Notes under the pieces: model-generated | Told to the model about the DNA's origin: nothing | The model's database searches: none | The model's input: the letters and a program-made list of their open reading frames with translations, nothing else | Program-made: the position numbers and the translations under genes | In this document: positions 1-10,737 of the stretch, piece after piece | Position numbering within the stretch: the stretch's first letter is position 1 | Layout: the number at the start of each line of letters is the position of its first letter | Source of the DNA: Haliclona indistincta | Taxonomy: Eukaryota > Porifera > Demospongiae > Haplosclerida > Chalinidae | Length of the DNA: 64,000 bases | Assembly (NCBI GenBank): GCA_964017065.1 | Contig: OZ024788.1 | Coordinates: 13,370,978 to 13,434,977 of the forward strand | Direction: 5' to 3'

Positions 1-63
1 TGGATAGTTGTGTTTGTGGATAATGTGTCATTCCACCGAGGCATCTGCACCTTAGGTGCTTCA
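1..63 (+). mobile_element. 3' end of a TGCCTCGG-family MITE
   Basis: The first 63 bases match the end of the element at 7645-8338, including the terminal motif CCACCGAGGCAT. The rest of the copy lies outside the window. It is noncoding. Confidence 0.6.
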
Positions 64-179
64 TTATTGTTGTTGATGCATGATTTTTCTGATAAAATTC
101 AGAATTGAAATCATAGCACATTCCATTTTCCTGTTCTTCTATAAGAGTTTATCATCTTCCTTGCCTTCCTCCTAACAAC

Positions 180-530
180 ACTGCCATTGGTGGTTCAGCT
201 TACTACTCATGTAACCGTGGATACCACATCAGGATGAGGATCATTGTAGAGTTGCTCCACAACCTCTACAATACGATGCTCAAGATGTGACGGTGACCCA
301 TCTCCTAGAGCATGCAGAGCTTGGTCACGTACTCTACCATCTCCATCAGAGAGACACTCAAATATCCTCTCCCACAGCTGAGGGATGTCAGCTCTGACAT
401 GACAAGGACAGAGATCTCTCAGAGCCTTCCTCCTCTAGTGAGGGTTAGGATCGATCACGAGTCCTCTCAATATACTCCAGCACACTCTCATCACACATCC
501 TGTACTACAGCATAATACCAGCTAGAGAAC
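180..530 (-). pseudogene. HEAT-repeat protein fragment, decayed (copy 1)
   Basis: On the minus strand this stretch reads as alpha-helical repeat sequence of HEAT type, for example IPQLWERIFECLSDGDGRVR followed by DQALHALGDGSPSHLEHR and VEVVEQLYNDP. This resembles the PBS/HEAT pattern in which a D-G/D-P turn is followed by VR. An in-frame TAG sits where the related copy at 16280-16500 has AAG, and a short insertion just 5' of it shifts the frame. The fragment lies downstream of a coatomer zeta copy on the same strand, and the two travel together in the duplication. The parent gene is not identifiable and no function is claimed. Confidence 0.5.
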
Positions 531-743
531 AAGAACACTGCTTCACTCATCTACTATAACACACTAGTCAACAAGCACTGACTACCTCTTTATATAGCTA
601 CTCACAAACAATTGAGCATTGATTGTGCAATGATAATAATTATATTGAGTATTCATTGCGCAATCATCAGGTTTGTTAATCTGTTGTCAAGGTGATGATA
701 AAAAATGCATTTGTACACTATGAATAAATTGTGATTACCAAGT

Positions 744-864
<121 letters not shown>

Positions 865-979
865 TTGTGCAGCAAATTGTGGTCAAAAAATGTGAAATGT
901 TTGTTGTGAGTCGTTTCAATCATTCTACAGTTAATACATTGAAAATGATAGTACACATCGTGCATGTGTGATTAGAGCA

Positions 980-2150
980 CTATGTTAGTAATGTCCTTCT
1001 CAAACTTTCTCTAGCTGATTGCAATGCATCAGTAACACTTTGCTCAGAGAAACCACCCACACGATCATCAACCTAGAGAGAAGGAAAGAGGACGGGGTGG
1101 AGGGAGGAGGAAAGAGAGAGAGAGAGAGTGAGTGAGAGAGGGAGGGATGGAGGAAGGGGTGGACCAGTGGAGGATGAACGAGAGAGAGTGAGAGGAGCTG
1201 GGAAAGAGAGGGAAGAAAGAGAGAGAGTGAGAGGGAGGGAGGAACGAGAGAGAGTGAGGAAAGAAAGTGAGTGAGAGAGGGAGAAAAAAGAGGAAAGAAA
1301 GAGAAAGAGTGCAGAGAGAGAGAAGGGGGAGGGAGATCGGTCGATCACCACACCACTACTCTCTCCAGCTAACCTTCACTGCTAGCCTTTATGATAAGAC
1401 CATTGGATCAGTCTCCAATACGATCCTGCAGCCAAATACAATCATAACCACACCCACAACAACACACCCACCACTTACCCTCCATCCACCAGCTCATCCA
1501 TCAGTAGCATCAGAACCTCCATGTGCTCGAACAATGACTGCTTCTCAACATTGCGTCTGTATATCACGTGATTAGCACATGATAATCACATGACATATAC
1601 ACTCACTTTAGTACTTGACTAAGAGTGTCATATAGACCGCTCAACACATTCAACAGAAGCAGCTGCAACATGATCACATGTGTGTTGGTAGCCAGAAAAT
1701 TTAAAAGATATAGGTTCACCTCATTCTCAGTCTGTGCTCCAATTACATAAAAGAACAAATCTACATTGCTCCTGTACACAGCAGTCACACCGTCTAACAT
1801 CACTATTTCAGCTGCATGCCGAACAAGACAAAAAAGGAAAATTTTAGTGCAGTAAGTGATTCAGACATGCTCAATCCTACCATTGGCTTTATGGGTTTTT
1901 GAAAATAGTTTCTCTTCAAATTTACGTTGCTCCTTCAGAGAAGGGAACGTGTCGTCATAGTACTATACAAAGGAGAGCCTGAGATCATTTCGATACACAT
2001 GTTCACACATGCACCTTGCAGGCGATCCGCTTTCCGTCATTGTCTAGAATACAGAGTGCCTTGACCGTCTCTAGCGTTGGAATCTATTGGGAAATTTATG
2101 TTACTAGCTTGCGCCATGAAGTAGATACTCACCAACTCGCTGACGTCCAT
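980..2150 (-). pseudogene. COPZ1: Coatomer subunit zeta copy 1, premature stop
   Basis: Eight exons on the minus strand (2150-2133, 2083-2015, 1962-1881, 1811-1720, 1662-1607, 1556-1479, 1425-1374, 1072-980) splice with GT-AG sites and in phase. They give a sequence collinear with animal coatomer zeta, the small COPI coat subunit of Golgi-to-ER vesicles. Recognisable blocks are [40 protein letters not shown] and LSQVLKRNVEKQ. In exon 7 the codon at 1391-1389 is TAA where the second copy (22643-23843) has CAA. Translation would stop after about 143 of 179 residues and lose the C-terminal helices. Other exons and splice sites look intact, so the lesion is recent. A functional short form cannot be excluded, but a pseudogene or nonsense allele is the simpler reading. 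Confidence 0.85.
1080..1335. repeat. GA-rich simple repeat in COPZ copy 1 intron
   Basis: This is an impure (GA)n/(GGGA)n tract. On the gene's strand it is a CT-rich run directly upstream of the acceptor of the last exon at 1072. The same tract recurs at 22745-23008 in COPZ copy 2, and a short relic lies at 16973-17035. Confidence 0.9.
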
Positions 2151-2169
2151 TGTTACTGCAAGGAGGGCG

Positions 2170-3070
2170 TAACTAATCAAGCTTATTAGTAGGCAACAGA
2201 GGAGGTTGGCCACGCGTCATACTTACACGCACGATCACATGACATTGAAATAGCAAAGAGCCCCGCCCACCGATGCTGCAGCAGAGCTGCTGGCAGTCCA
2301 GCTACAGTCAGTCAGAGTGCTGTGCGAATGGAGACCAAATGTACACGAGGCTGTCCACGAGTGATGTAGAACTGCTGCTAGCAGTGATTGAATGCTGTAG
2401 CCTTGACTAGCGGTAGGCTGTGCTCAGTATGCTGTACGACTGTTATAAGCGGTCCTACAATAATGTTGGCAAGCTCCAATGCTGTTTCAAATGCTCACAG
2501 CGTTCCTTCGGCGCTCATGGTCACCGTAGACCATCTTCTGCTTCTTCCCAATGTTTCACAGTGTGGCAACCAAAACGGCCAAGCCGAGCCATGCCTCCTG
2601 AAATACGACCTTCTTTTGGTCGGTTAACAACTTCTTGAACGCTTGCAAACAGTTTCGCTCTGTCCTGCGCCTCCAACTAGTAGCAAATCAGCAAATTCAT
2701 ATAATATGAATAAATTCATGAGGTTCCAAAAGGTTCCAAAAATCCATTAATTTAATATTATTCATGTTTGAATTATTGTTATACACGTCCGGCCTCGGCC
2801 AGAGCCTCGGCTGCCTGGGCGGTCACATGAACTCGGCCTACGCATTGCATACGTAGAAATGATGATCGATGACGCGTGGCCAACCTCCTCTGAGTAGGCA
2901 ATGACTCGACTCGACATTTTTTTGGGTGGGGCTCGTAGTAACGCGCGCGCGTGCGCACAAACACAAAATTTTGGCGGTTTGTTTGAATTAGATCACTAAT
3001 ACAACTACGTACTAACTGCATTTTGCTATAATTCTTATAAAAGAATGTTTGTTCACTCGATCACTAAAAG
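2170..3070. other. Unassigned stretch upstream of COPZ copy 1
   Basis: The stretch contains only short open frames (for example 2388-2627) with no recognisable protein, no good splice chain and overlapping alternatives in several frames. About 100 bases next to the COPZ start may include its promoter. I see no gene. Confidence 0.5.
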
Positions 3071-3073
3071 GTA

Positions 3074-4278
3074 CAGTGTTCCACACGAAGAGAGTAGAAA
3101 AATAGTTTTTGCACATTTTGGTTCATATCTCAGTAACTAATGATCCTACTGGCATGTTGCATGTATCAGAATGATCCTCTATCCTTACTGAACATCCTGA
3201 TTCATATGGCTTCAAGTCACGTGACATGGGCGTGGCACAACACGGCGGGATATTGGACCCTCTGGAAGGACAACCTCTAGGAGAGAACTTTTGAATTACT
3301 GGTAGTTAAGATTTCTTAACGCTGTATTAAAACCCTCACCCAGGGCGCCTACCTGTGGGCTGAGTGTTTTGCCTTAACTTTCATTAGTTCGGCGTCAGGG
3401 AGCAAATAATAGCGTCCTCGACCGACCAAAAGCTTTAGGACGGCAAATCCGATTCTCTGGTAGTTAAGGTCCAAGATTAGGAAATTACATTACCAATACA
3501 TTCATCTTTACTTTAGAACTTTCGCAGAGTCTGTAGAAATACGCACATCGACAAACGCGACTGGTCTCTGCTGGAGAGCTGATTTCTGACCGCCATCTTG
3601 CTAGTTTAATGGATTTTTGTGATGTCACGCATAATAAATATTATCATGCAATGAGTCATAACTAATACAAAATACATTGAATCAGTTTAGTAGTTATGAC
3701 TCATCACTGGTTAATAACCAACGTGTGACATCACAAAAATCCATTAACTAGCAAGATGGCGGTCAGAAATCAGCTCTCCAGCAGAGACCAGTCGCGTTTG
3801 TCGATGTGCGTATTTCTACAGACTCTGCGAAAGTTCTAAAGTAAAGATGAATGTATTGGTAATGTAATTTCCTAATCTTGGACCTTAACTACCAGAGAAT
3901 CGGATTTGCCGTCCTAAAGCTTTTGGTCGGTCGAGGACGCTATTATTTGCTCCCTGACGCCGAACTAATGAAAGTTAAGGCAAAACACTCAGCCCACAGG
4001 TAGGCGCCCTGGGTGAGGGTTTTAATGCAGCGTTAAGAAATCTTAACTACCAGTAATTCAAAAGTTCTCTCCTAAAGGTTGTCCTTCCAGAGGGTCCGAT
4101 ATCCCGCCGTGTTGTGCCACGCCCATGTCACGTGACTTGAAGCCATATGAATCAGGATGTTCAGTAAGGATAGAGGATCATTCTGATACATGCAACATGC
4201 CAGTAGGATCATTAGTTACCGAGATATGAACCAAAATGTGCAAAAACTATTTTTCTACTCTCTTCGTGTGGAACACTG
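3074..4278. mobile_element. 1.2-kb palindromic inverted-repeat element with mariner-like ends
   Basis: The left arm (3074 to about 3637) is repeated almost perfectly as its reverse complement in the right arm (about 3720 to 4278). The complementarity continues through ATGAGTCATAACTA at the centre and leaves a loop of only a few tens of bases. Outer ends read CAGTGTTCC and GGAACACTG, and each is flanked by TA (3072-3073 and 4279-4280). A TA target duplication with a CAGTG terminus is typical of Tc1/mariner-type elements. There is no transposase frame, so this is a nonautonomous foldback or MITE-like element. The arms differ at few positions, for example near 3290 and 4075. Confidence 0.85.
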
Positions 4279-4284
4279 TAGTCT

Positions 4285-4680
4285 ACTATACTATATGGTG
4301 CTGGACATGCTACTATGATATGGGACCCTCACCTTGTCACCAATAATGAAGTCTTTAGAATCTGTTCAATCTAAGGTCATCAGTTCACAAAGAGTTGGAT
4401 ATCCTCTGCTGAATCACGTTTATCCTCGTTGAATCTACAGGCTCTTTTAGTCGTCATAAATGCCTGAAGGTCCTACTCTGTTTCAGAATCTAAGTTGTAC
4501 ATGTTCTTCAATATCCCTTCCTCTTTTTCACTCATCACCTTTATCCTAATCTTCGGCACACTACAAATGTAACTATCGTCCTCTTTATCAGTCAAAAGCT
4601 ACATGTAAGTCTCATTTGTTTTTCTTCAAGCTCAGCTTAGAAATTGCATGCCTTCCTGCCATTTTGGTTTGGTTCAATGT
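4285..4680 (+). pseudogene. Degraded 3' piece of a non-LTR retrotransposon RT ORF
   Basis: Short plus-strand reading segments spell the end of a LINE reverse transcriptase: a W-D-P-H-L motif, then V-T-N, then ESVQSKVI, and further blocks resembling the conserved 3' domain. They are interrupted by several stops and frame changes. It begins directly at the edge of the palindromic element, which may have inserted into it. The assignment rests on motif resemblance and is moderate. Confidence 0.45.
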
Positions 4681-4689
4681 ATTAGCTAC

Positions 4690-6915
4690 TATATAGTATC
4701 TCCTTCATCGCCATCGTCAACACCACTAATTTCAACCTCTTTCCTGGTCAGACAATTATAGTTACTTCTCCATAATGGACTTCTTTGGATTTCCATCATC
4801 CTGTACTGCAGATGTGTATCTAACGTGCAACAACAGATTGCATTCCTGTCTAAATGAACCATGTTAGAATGATAGGACTCTGCAAAATAGCACAAATCCA
4901 AATACAAACATGGCAACAGTGGATACAGGTCTCATAGTGTTGTCATGGCAACAGTGGATACAGGTCTCATAGTGTTGTCATGGTAACAGTGGATACAGGT
5001 CTCATAGTGTTGTCATGGTAACAGTGGATACAGGTCTCATAGTGTTGTCATGGCAACAGTGGATACAGGTCTCATAGTGTTGTCATGGCAACAGTGGATA
5101 CAGGTCTCATAGTGTTGTCATGGTAACAGTGGATACAGGTCTCATAGTGTTGTCATGGTAACAGTGGATACAGGTCTCATAGTGTTGTCATGGCAACAGT
5201 GGATACAGGTCTCATAGTGTTGTCATGGCAACAGTGGATACAGGTCTCATAGTGTTGTCACCTGAAGGTCCTGATGTGAATAACAATATCTCACTACTGC
5301 TAAGGTGTCAAACTCTAGAGTGCACAAGAATAGAATGAAATTCCTTTGAAAATCACAAAATGCCCACTGGGATTTATCTACAGTCAATCTGATAGCATGT
5401 GCAAGTGTGCTAAAGTGCTCAAAAATACTGATTACTTTCCGTTTGTTCAGCAAAATTCGGAGCTGTATTACATGGGCACTGGTATGGAACTGATTTCAAC
5501 AATAATACAATCATTTTTATTGCTAGATGTTTCTTCCCAGCTCTGTAGGTACTCTCATGAACCTTGTCCTTCAGACCTGCTGACTGCTGGTAGCACCTTC
5601 TTGGGTTTGATGCTGACAGACAAATGTTCTGATGGAAGGGGCGGAGCAGTCTGTAGAGGTTGTGCGCCAGATTATGTGTTCACTTTTAAATCGGCAATGT
5701 GTGTACCACAAGCTAGCTGCAGTTGGTGGCAGCCATATCTCATTCTCTTACTCAGTATCTTGTTCCAGATACTGATTGCATTACTTCTGGTTCTTGTAGT
5801 GAGATTCAAATATACTCTTGGCTCTGGGTTCCTCTATGGTCCAATGCTGTTCTTGGCATTGGTCAATCACCTACCACTACACAACTATCTTGAGTACTCA
5901 ACATTAGGTACAGCAATATCAGTCATCACCTCTATCCCTCTCCTCAACCTTGAGTTGTTCTGATCCCATGGTGTTTCTTTCCTTCCTTCAGTAAACTATA
6001 CAACTACTCACTTCACTACCTTGGTCCTATAACGGTACTTACAGTGATTCTTATCATATCATTTATTGCACGACAGTGGCCGAATGTGTTACGACGCTGG
6101 CAGAGTTCACCTCTGAAGGCAATGTATATCCTGATGATACTCTCCTTCTTGTCATGCACTAGCTGACATCAGTATTAACATTCTCACACTGATTGTAATC
6201 AGTTACAAGGTAGAAAACAGCATTCAATCAACGTATGTAGTTTCTGTTCAACCAGATTTCGAGTACTTTTCTCCTGAGCACCTTCCAGTAGCAATCCCTG
6301 CTCTACTGGTTCTAACAGCAGTAATCACTCCATTATTGATCATACTACTACTCTCTCCTCTACTGTCCAAGATAGTCAGCCTACACAGGATCAAGCCTTT
6401 CCTTGATGAGTTTCAGTCATGCTACAAAGACAAATACCGTTGGTACTCAGCTGTTTATTTTATTGTGTGGATATTTATTGTTACCCTCAGTGCTACCTTT
6501 CAGGGACCTTCAGCTGTATTACTCATTCAAACAGCTTTTATTATTCTCACGAGTGTGCACTTCCTGATCCAGCCTTACCAGAGTAGAGTGCTAAATACTG
6601 TGGACATGCTCCTCCTCTTGGATCTTAACTTTCTTATTGCTCTCTTGCATCACAAATTAGAGAAATCCCTGACTGCAATGATCCTTGTCTACATACTCGT
6701 TCTAGGACCCTTACTGTGTTTCTTGGTATTGTTTGGTTATGCATGCTATCCTCAAGTGTGGTGTGTATAAATATGCTCATGATTTGTGGATTAGAAAGAG
6801 GCTGCCTTCAACTGACAGGCAGCGACATGATGAGGAACAAGAACAGCCAGCACCAGTTCCAGTGCATATCTTGGAAGATAGAGAACCACACATTGGGATA
6901 GTCAATGATGCATGA
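4690..6915 (+). pseudogene. Decayed multipass membrane protein of the sponge/cnidarian Cys-rich 'GRxG..C..C' family
   Basis: The plus strand carries successive pieces of one protein in changing frames. An extracellular segment (NLFPGQTIIV near 4735) and ISLLLRCQTLEC (5285-5320) come first. A Cys-rich block follows in 5346-5963, including KCSDGRGGAVCRGC and several hydrophobic helices. Further membrane helices run from about 5967 to 6170, from 6170 to 6770 (including ILLLSPLLSKIVSLHR and LIQPYQSRVLNTVDMLLLLD), and into a hydrophilic tail ending at 6915. Frame shifts lie near 5335, 5961, 6168 and 6755. The layout matches large families of beta-helix plus multipass membrane proteins known from sponges and corals; function is unknown. 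A 35-bp minisatellite has expanded inside the extracellular part. Intron splicing does not obviously rescue the breaks. Confidence 0.7.
4909..5260. repeat. 35-bp tandem repeat, 10 copies
   Basis: The unit is TGGCAACAGTGGATACAGGT followed by CTCATAGTGTTGTCA, tiled ten times without indels. The only variable base is C or T in TGG[C/T]AAC, and the copies run C,C,T,T,C,C,T,T,C,C. This is a higher-order period of four units (140 bp). Confidence 0.95.
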
Positions 6916-6943
6916 GTTGGCATTAATAAGGTTGTTCATTTTA

Positions 6944-7644
6944 TTATGCCTCGATGGGCGGAGCCACGAGGCATACAGTAGTCGTGGTGTCATTCTGTCA
7001 GTCATTCCGTCTCAATGATTTCTCGTAGCTCGCTGAAAACTAATCGCTCAAACAAGCAACACGGGTAGAAATCGATACTTGCACGGATTTGAATTTTCAG
7101 AAGTTTGATTTTAAAGCTTAGTGCGTAAGTTACCGTGTGAATTGCCCACGGCTGGTTCGGTTTTGTAGCGCACACTGAAGGTTAAGCTCTGAAATTAGCA
7201 ATGTAAGTATAAAACGGTAATATCTCGCTTTATTACGAGTGAAAACTGTATACGGAGTTTTGTTCGTGAGTTATGGTGCAATTTGCTCACCAGCTCGCGA
7301 TCGAGCTGTTGCTGGCGATCTGGAAAGGCAAAACTATCTACAGTTGACTACCTAGAAGCTTATAGGTTTGCATTTCACTACAGGATAGCAGCGCAGGTCC
7401 AGAGAAATTGTGTGAGCAAGCTACGGAAGCTATCTCGCTCGTGTTCAGTATGCAGGGGCTGTACTGAACATTGTAGACACGCCCAGTTGAATTGTGGTTA
7501 GCACTGATTGGCTTCTGATTGAGCACTGCGTTGTGATAGCTGTACAGGAAATCCTGTATACATGCATCTGCAGTAGCAGAGTAGCTGTGTTTGTGAATGC
7601 ATGGTGGATAGTTGTGTTTGTGGATGTAGTGACTCTTGGTGTCA
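6944..7644 (+). mobile_element. TGCCTCGG-family MITE, copy B
   Basis: It begins TTATGCCTCGATGGGCGG. Its body matches copies at 7645-8338 and, in reverse, 52655-53428. The 5' terminus itself contains a small inverted repeat (TGCCTCG ... CGAGGCA). It has no coding capacity. The 3' end is cut where copy C starts, so the two are adjacent or nested. Confidence 0.75.
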
Positions 7645-8338
7645 TTATGCCTCGGTGGGCGGAGCCATGGGGCACACGGACGGTAGTCGGTTTGTGTATC
7701 TGTGTATCAGTCTGTCTGTCAGCAGGATTTCTCGTCGCTCGCTGAAAACTAAGCGCTGAAACGTGCAACACAAACTAAAGTCGATATTTGCTTGAAAATG
7801 AATTGTAAGGATTTTGGTTATAAGGCTTTGTTCCTGAGTTATGGCATGAATTGCTCACGGCTAGTTCGGTTTTGTAGCGCACACTGAAAGTTAAGCTATG
7901 AAACTAGCAATGCAAGTAGAACACGGTATTATCTCGCTTTAGAACATTAGAAAACTTTATACGAAGCTTAGTTTGTGAGTTATGGTGCAATTGCTCACTC
8001 GCGATCGATCATGGCTGTTGCTGGCGATCGGAGTTCTTCAAAGGCAAAGCTATCCACAGTTGACAGCCAAGAACCTGATAGGTTAGAATTTCACTACAGC
8101 AATTGTGTAAGCAAGCTATGGACACTATCTCGCTTGTGTGCTCTGTGCCCTGCACTTGAACTGAACATTATAGATGCACGCCCAGTTAAATTAGTGGTCA
8201 GCACTGATTGGCTTCTGATAGCATAACTATTATACTGCATTGTGATCGCTGTACAGAAAGGTATAATAGCTGCACTTTTTTGCTGTGTATGTGAAATGGT
8301 TGCATTCCACCGAGGCATCTGCACCTTTGGTGCTTCAT
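7645..8338 (+). mobile_element. TGCCTCGG-family MITE, copy C (full length)
   Basis: The terminal sequences ATGCCTCGGTGG and CCACCGAGGCAT are inverted repeats of each other. The interior is noncoding and shared with copies B and D, including GCTCGCTGAAAACTAA near 7738 and ATTGGCTTCTGAT near 8207. It is a nonautonomous DNA-transposon-like element. Confidence 0.78.
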
Positions 8339-8339
8339 A

Positions 8340-9267
8340 ATTTTTATAGCTTCCTTAAGCTTTTTTCTACAATAACTTAATTCCCTCAATAATATGCTTC
8401 CCTGCACGCTGTTCATACACAATGACTGTGTACCATCATAATAATTATTATTATCACCTTTTTTCCATCCTGTGAGTGCATGGGACAGTTGTTGTAATGT
8501 GAAGTACCCCAATTACTTAAGTTTGAAGTTTGTAATTTCGCCCAATGAACAATTAAATAAAAGTTGCATGATGTGGGAATATGCACTAACACAGTTCCAT
8601 GCAGCACAATTATAGTATCATGGTACATGAATGTTTGGTAGTCCTCCACTGCTGTTTTAGAAATAAATTTCAGAATGATATTCACTACTATTATACATTT
8701 TACGTGTCAAAATGTGAAGATTGACAGACAGTCATTGCAATTGACAAAAATGCGAAGTAATGAATTGCAAGTTTTGAATCCAGCAGTACACATGTACATG
8801 TACATGTACATAGCACATCGCACTAGATGGTCACTGGCAGACCCTTATTATGCCATACACAGTGTCTTCAATACAAGTTATTAAACGTCTGGAGCCAAAG
8901 GCTAGCAACTCACAGCATGTTACTGACAGTGCCATCCACTGCAGAAATGCGCAGTCGCACCTGAACCTCCAATGCAACCCAGAGCTATGTATAGACATGA
9001 CTAGCTCACATAATATTAAGAGCTGACAGTACAAGATCAAATATACTACAAGGACGATAACATGTATGAATGGACTACAATAATGTTGTACCAAATAGTA
9101 GTTATATTGCAGCTGTAATAGAACCTCACCGTGACAGTCTATTTTTAATGCTGCATATAATTATGAGATTGCATTGATACAAAAAATTAATACTGATGGC
9201 ACTAAGCTAAGTGAAATTTATCACGGATAGAATAATCTATTGTTTCAGGGTCAATACAGAGAAGAGA
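8340..9267. other. No gene seen; AT-rich noncoding DNA
   Basis: Only short spurious frames occur. A small ACATGT/TACATG tandem run is at 8788-8812. No conserved protein, RNA or terminal repeat was recognised. Confidence 0.6.
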
Positions 9268-9453
9268 TTTTATTACTCATTGCAAGGATGATTTGCAGTT
9301 GAGTATATTTAAGCATCACCTTGCAGTCACTAATGTGTCAAGTCACAGGTATGTATTCACACAATGGAGCATGATCAAAGAATTAATGGAATTTTAACTC
9401 ATTAGTGCTCCACGCTTTATGGTCTATGCTTTACCCTTGCAAGAAGTAATAAA
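9268..9453. mobile_element. TTATTA...TTGCAAGG hairpin MITE, copy 1
   Basis: The ends are imperfect inverted repeats (TTTATTACTCATTGCAAGG and CCTTGCAAGAAGTAATAAA). The interior shares CACCTTGCAGTCACTAATGT with the element at 61502-61676. It is noncoding and about 185 bp long. Confidence 0.7.
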
Positions 9454-9729
9454 TCGCTGTAACTGATGTAAAGTGTTTCTAAGGAAGCTAATTTATTTGG
9501 AAAATGTTTAAAAAATCATGCACTAATGCCCGACTAATGCAAATGTTAAAGTAAGTGTAACTTAAACAATAATAAATAAGATAAATAGGCAAAGTATTTC
9601 AAATGCAATGATATATAATAGGGAAAGAAAAAAGAATAACAATAATAATAATTATATTTTTATTATAAAATAATTATTACATGTTTTAGTGTTAGTAAAA
9701 TGGTTGTATAACTGATTGCTATATATAGG
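9454..9729. other. AT-rich spacer, no gene seen
   Basis: The stretch is very AT-rich, with (AAT)n-like runs at 9636-9680. No open frame or RNA was recognised. Confidence 0.6.
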
Positions 9730-9871
9730 TTAGACGACGGATCGAGGCAACTACGGGATTTAGAGTGCCGCGGGAACCGATGTATAGACGTTCCGAGCGC
9801 GTAGCGCGAGGGCGTCTATTTCGGTTGCCAAGGCGCTCTAAATCCGTAGTTGCCGATGATTCGTCGTCTAA
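9730..9871. mobile_element. CG-rich imperfect hairpin element
   Basis: TTAGACGAC at the left and GTCGTCTAA at the right end a nearly continuous inverted repeat that includes GGCAACTACGGGATTTAGAG and its complement. It is centred on a GCGCGTAGCGCG-like core near 9800. It is GC-rich inside AT-rich surroundings, which fits a small MITE. Confidence 0.6.
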
Positions 9872-9930
9872 GGTATTTATACTACAGCTACATGGCAACA
9901 ATAAACTGACACAGATATTTTTGAAAAACA

Positions 9931-10089
9931 ATGGTTGATGACCGTCCCAAAGCTGCTGAGTTCTTGCAGCATGAGCGCTTCTTCTTGCTCGAAAACACGT
10001 GCTGTGACTCGACTGCCACACCCACAAACGCCGCCTTGCGTTACACGTGGCAATGGCTGAACTTGGACTCCAACGAACGGTTAGAATGA
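9931..10089 (+). other. Small open frame, 52 residues, unrecognised
   Basis: An ATG at 9931 opens a 52-codon frame ending in TGA. The product starts MVDDRPKAAEFLQHERFFLL and contains several Cys and Trp residues. No family was recognised and no splice partner is evident. It could be a degenerate exon or chance. Confidence 0.2.
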
Positions 10090-10371
10090 TGGTTACTAGA
10101 GTCCAGCAGTCTTTTGTACGTGCTGTGTGCGTTTATTAGGCAAGCTTTAAGCTGTCAACATAGCAAAACGTGGTGAGTTACTTGCTTTATTACGGTTTCA
10201 ATTTTCATGCACAACAAGTCAATCGTTGCATCGATCGTAGCCAAGTACCCGACTCTGTAGACGCTATACTGCCCATGCCAGAAGCCGTAAGACAACACGT
10301 ACTGGCCCAGTAACTACCAAAGCTAGTACCTGTACAAAAGAAACTCATGACAGAGGAAAACATGATCACAG

Positions 10372-10431
10372 AGTTCCAGCGGAAAAATATGAGTTCCAGC
10401 GGAAAAATACGAGTTCCCGCGGAAGAATACG
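10372..10431. repeat. Three ~20-bp tandem units
   Basis: GAGTTCCAGCGGAAAAATAY recurs three times, with the third unit diverged (CCCGCGGAAGAATACG). The surrounding 10090-10735 holds no recognised gene. Confidence 0.8.
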
Positions 10432-10737
10432 TGATTTATTATCCTCCAACTGACCAATCAGATTCTAGAATTACATTGAACTGTAGTATAAGTATATGTA
10501 CTACGCGTATTGCAAACAGAACTAAATTTTGATCACTATAGTGCAATAATAAGACCATTGTTTAGCACCAGAAGCTAAGAGAGTTTGAAATATTTCGCAA
10601 ATTAAATAATATATATTATCCTGACATGATTCTGTTTGCTAGTTATTGTCATTTGATATCATTTTGCGATGATAAGTTTACCTCAATCGCAACTTTAAAA
10701 CAAAATTAAAATCCAACTGTCCTATACGTGTGGTCCA

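Noticed and set aside
1073..1351. Ser/Leu-rich and Arg/Glu-rich frames on both strands
   Set aside because: These are translations of the GA/CT simple repeat in the COPZ intron; the same occurs at 22736-23023 and 35170-35586.
4909..5260. Centromeric satellite or CRISPR array
   Set aside because: There are only ten short identical units with no spacers, within a decayed coding region. A local minisatellite is sufficient.
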